Shown: positions 5,085 to 5,139 of the stretch, piece by piece
Numbering within the stretch: position 1 is the first letter of the stretch
Layout: every line of letters starts with the position of its first letter
DNA from: an uncultured Sphingomonadaceae bacterium
GTDB taxonomy: Bacteria; Pseudomonadota; Alphaproteobacteria; Sphingomonadales; Sphingomonadaceae
Length of the DNA: 5,139 nucleotides
Direction of reading: 5' to 3'
Assembly (NCBI GenBank): GCA_938003725.1
Contig: CALKXX010000120.1
Span: 1 to 5,139, forward strand
Made by a program: the position numbers and the translations under genes
Notes under the pieces: model-generated
Told to the model about the DNA's origin: nothing
Seen by the model: only the letters and a program-made list of their open reading frames with translations
The model's database searches: none

Positions 5085-5090
5085 CCCCTT
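5085..5090 (-). promoter_or_regulatory. Ribosome binding site of the DoxX-like gene
   Basis: On the - strand AAGGGG lies nine bases before the ATG at 5075. It supports the 114-residue product over an 18-residue longer version starting at 5129, whose extra N-terminus is polar and would precede the first membrane helix without family precedent that I can recall. Confidence 0.65.
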
Positions 5091-5139
5091 TGCGCTCAAC
5101 TGGTTTTTGGTTATGTCAGCGCAAGTCAAATTCAGGAAT
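5091..5139 (-). promoter_or_regulatory. Upstream region of the DoxX-like gene, incomplete promoter evidence
   Basis: On the - strand a good -35-like TTGACT occurs at 5129-5124, but no acceptable -10 element is found at 16-18 bases (AAACCA at 17). A perfect six-base inverted repeat, TGCGCT (5091-5096) and AGCGCA (5118-5123), separated by 21 bases, flanks the expected -10 area and could be an operator or chance. No coding sequence is supported in these 49 bases. Confidence 0.2.

Overview
This window is an ordinary bacterial ribosomal-protein/translocase locus. It holds the distal half of the spc operon in the canonical order rpsH(end)-rplF-rplR-rpsE-rpmD-rplO-secY-adk, all on the + strand, followed by one small membrane-protein gene on the - strand. 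Several traits point to an alphaproteobacterium, most likely a sphingomonad (Sphingomonadales, for example the Sphingorhabdus/Sphingopyxis group). These are adk directly after secY, an L18 ending in the alphaproteobacterial form REGGLEF, an S5 with a long RG-rich N-terminal extension, and an adenylate kinase with a four-cysteine LID. The taxonomic call rests on recalled family features and was not tested by a database search. Base composition looks moderate and codon use looks even across the ribosomal genes.

Layout: positions 1-1908 are a tightly packed block (rpsH tail, rplF, rplR, rpsE, rpmD). Intergenic gaps are 1-6 bases, and Shine-Dalgarno signals lie inside the upstream genes, so translational coupling is likely. 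rplO follows after 44 bases. A convincing intrinsic terminator follows rplO, and a 161-base gap separates rplO from secY. The secY-adk pair may therefore be at least partly an independent transcription unit. Within the 3' end of rplO lies a perfect 10-base complement to the 5' arm of that terminator, which makes a terminator/antiterminator switch conceivable. secY and adk are 48 bases apart.

Beyond adk, the alpha-operon genes (rpsM, rpsK, rpoA, rplQ) would normally come next in this group. Instead there is a convergent four-helix membrane protein resembling the DoxX-like superfamily. Its stop overlaps the adk stop by 8 bases, and both stop codons sit in the loop of an inverted repeat.

Functionally, the ribosomal proteins belong to the 30S (S8, S5) and 50S (L6, L18, L30, L15) subunits. 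SecY forms the protein-conducting channel, and adenylate kinase balances adenine nucleotides. I see no mobile element, CRISPR array, tRNA or rRNA, and no evidence of an undescribed multi-gene system. The points most worth a second look are the rplO-secY junction, the S5 extension, and the adk/membrane-gene junction.
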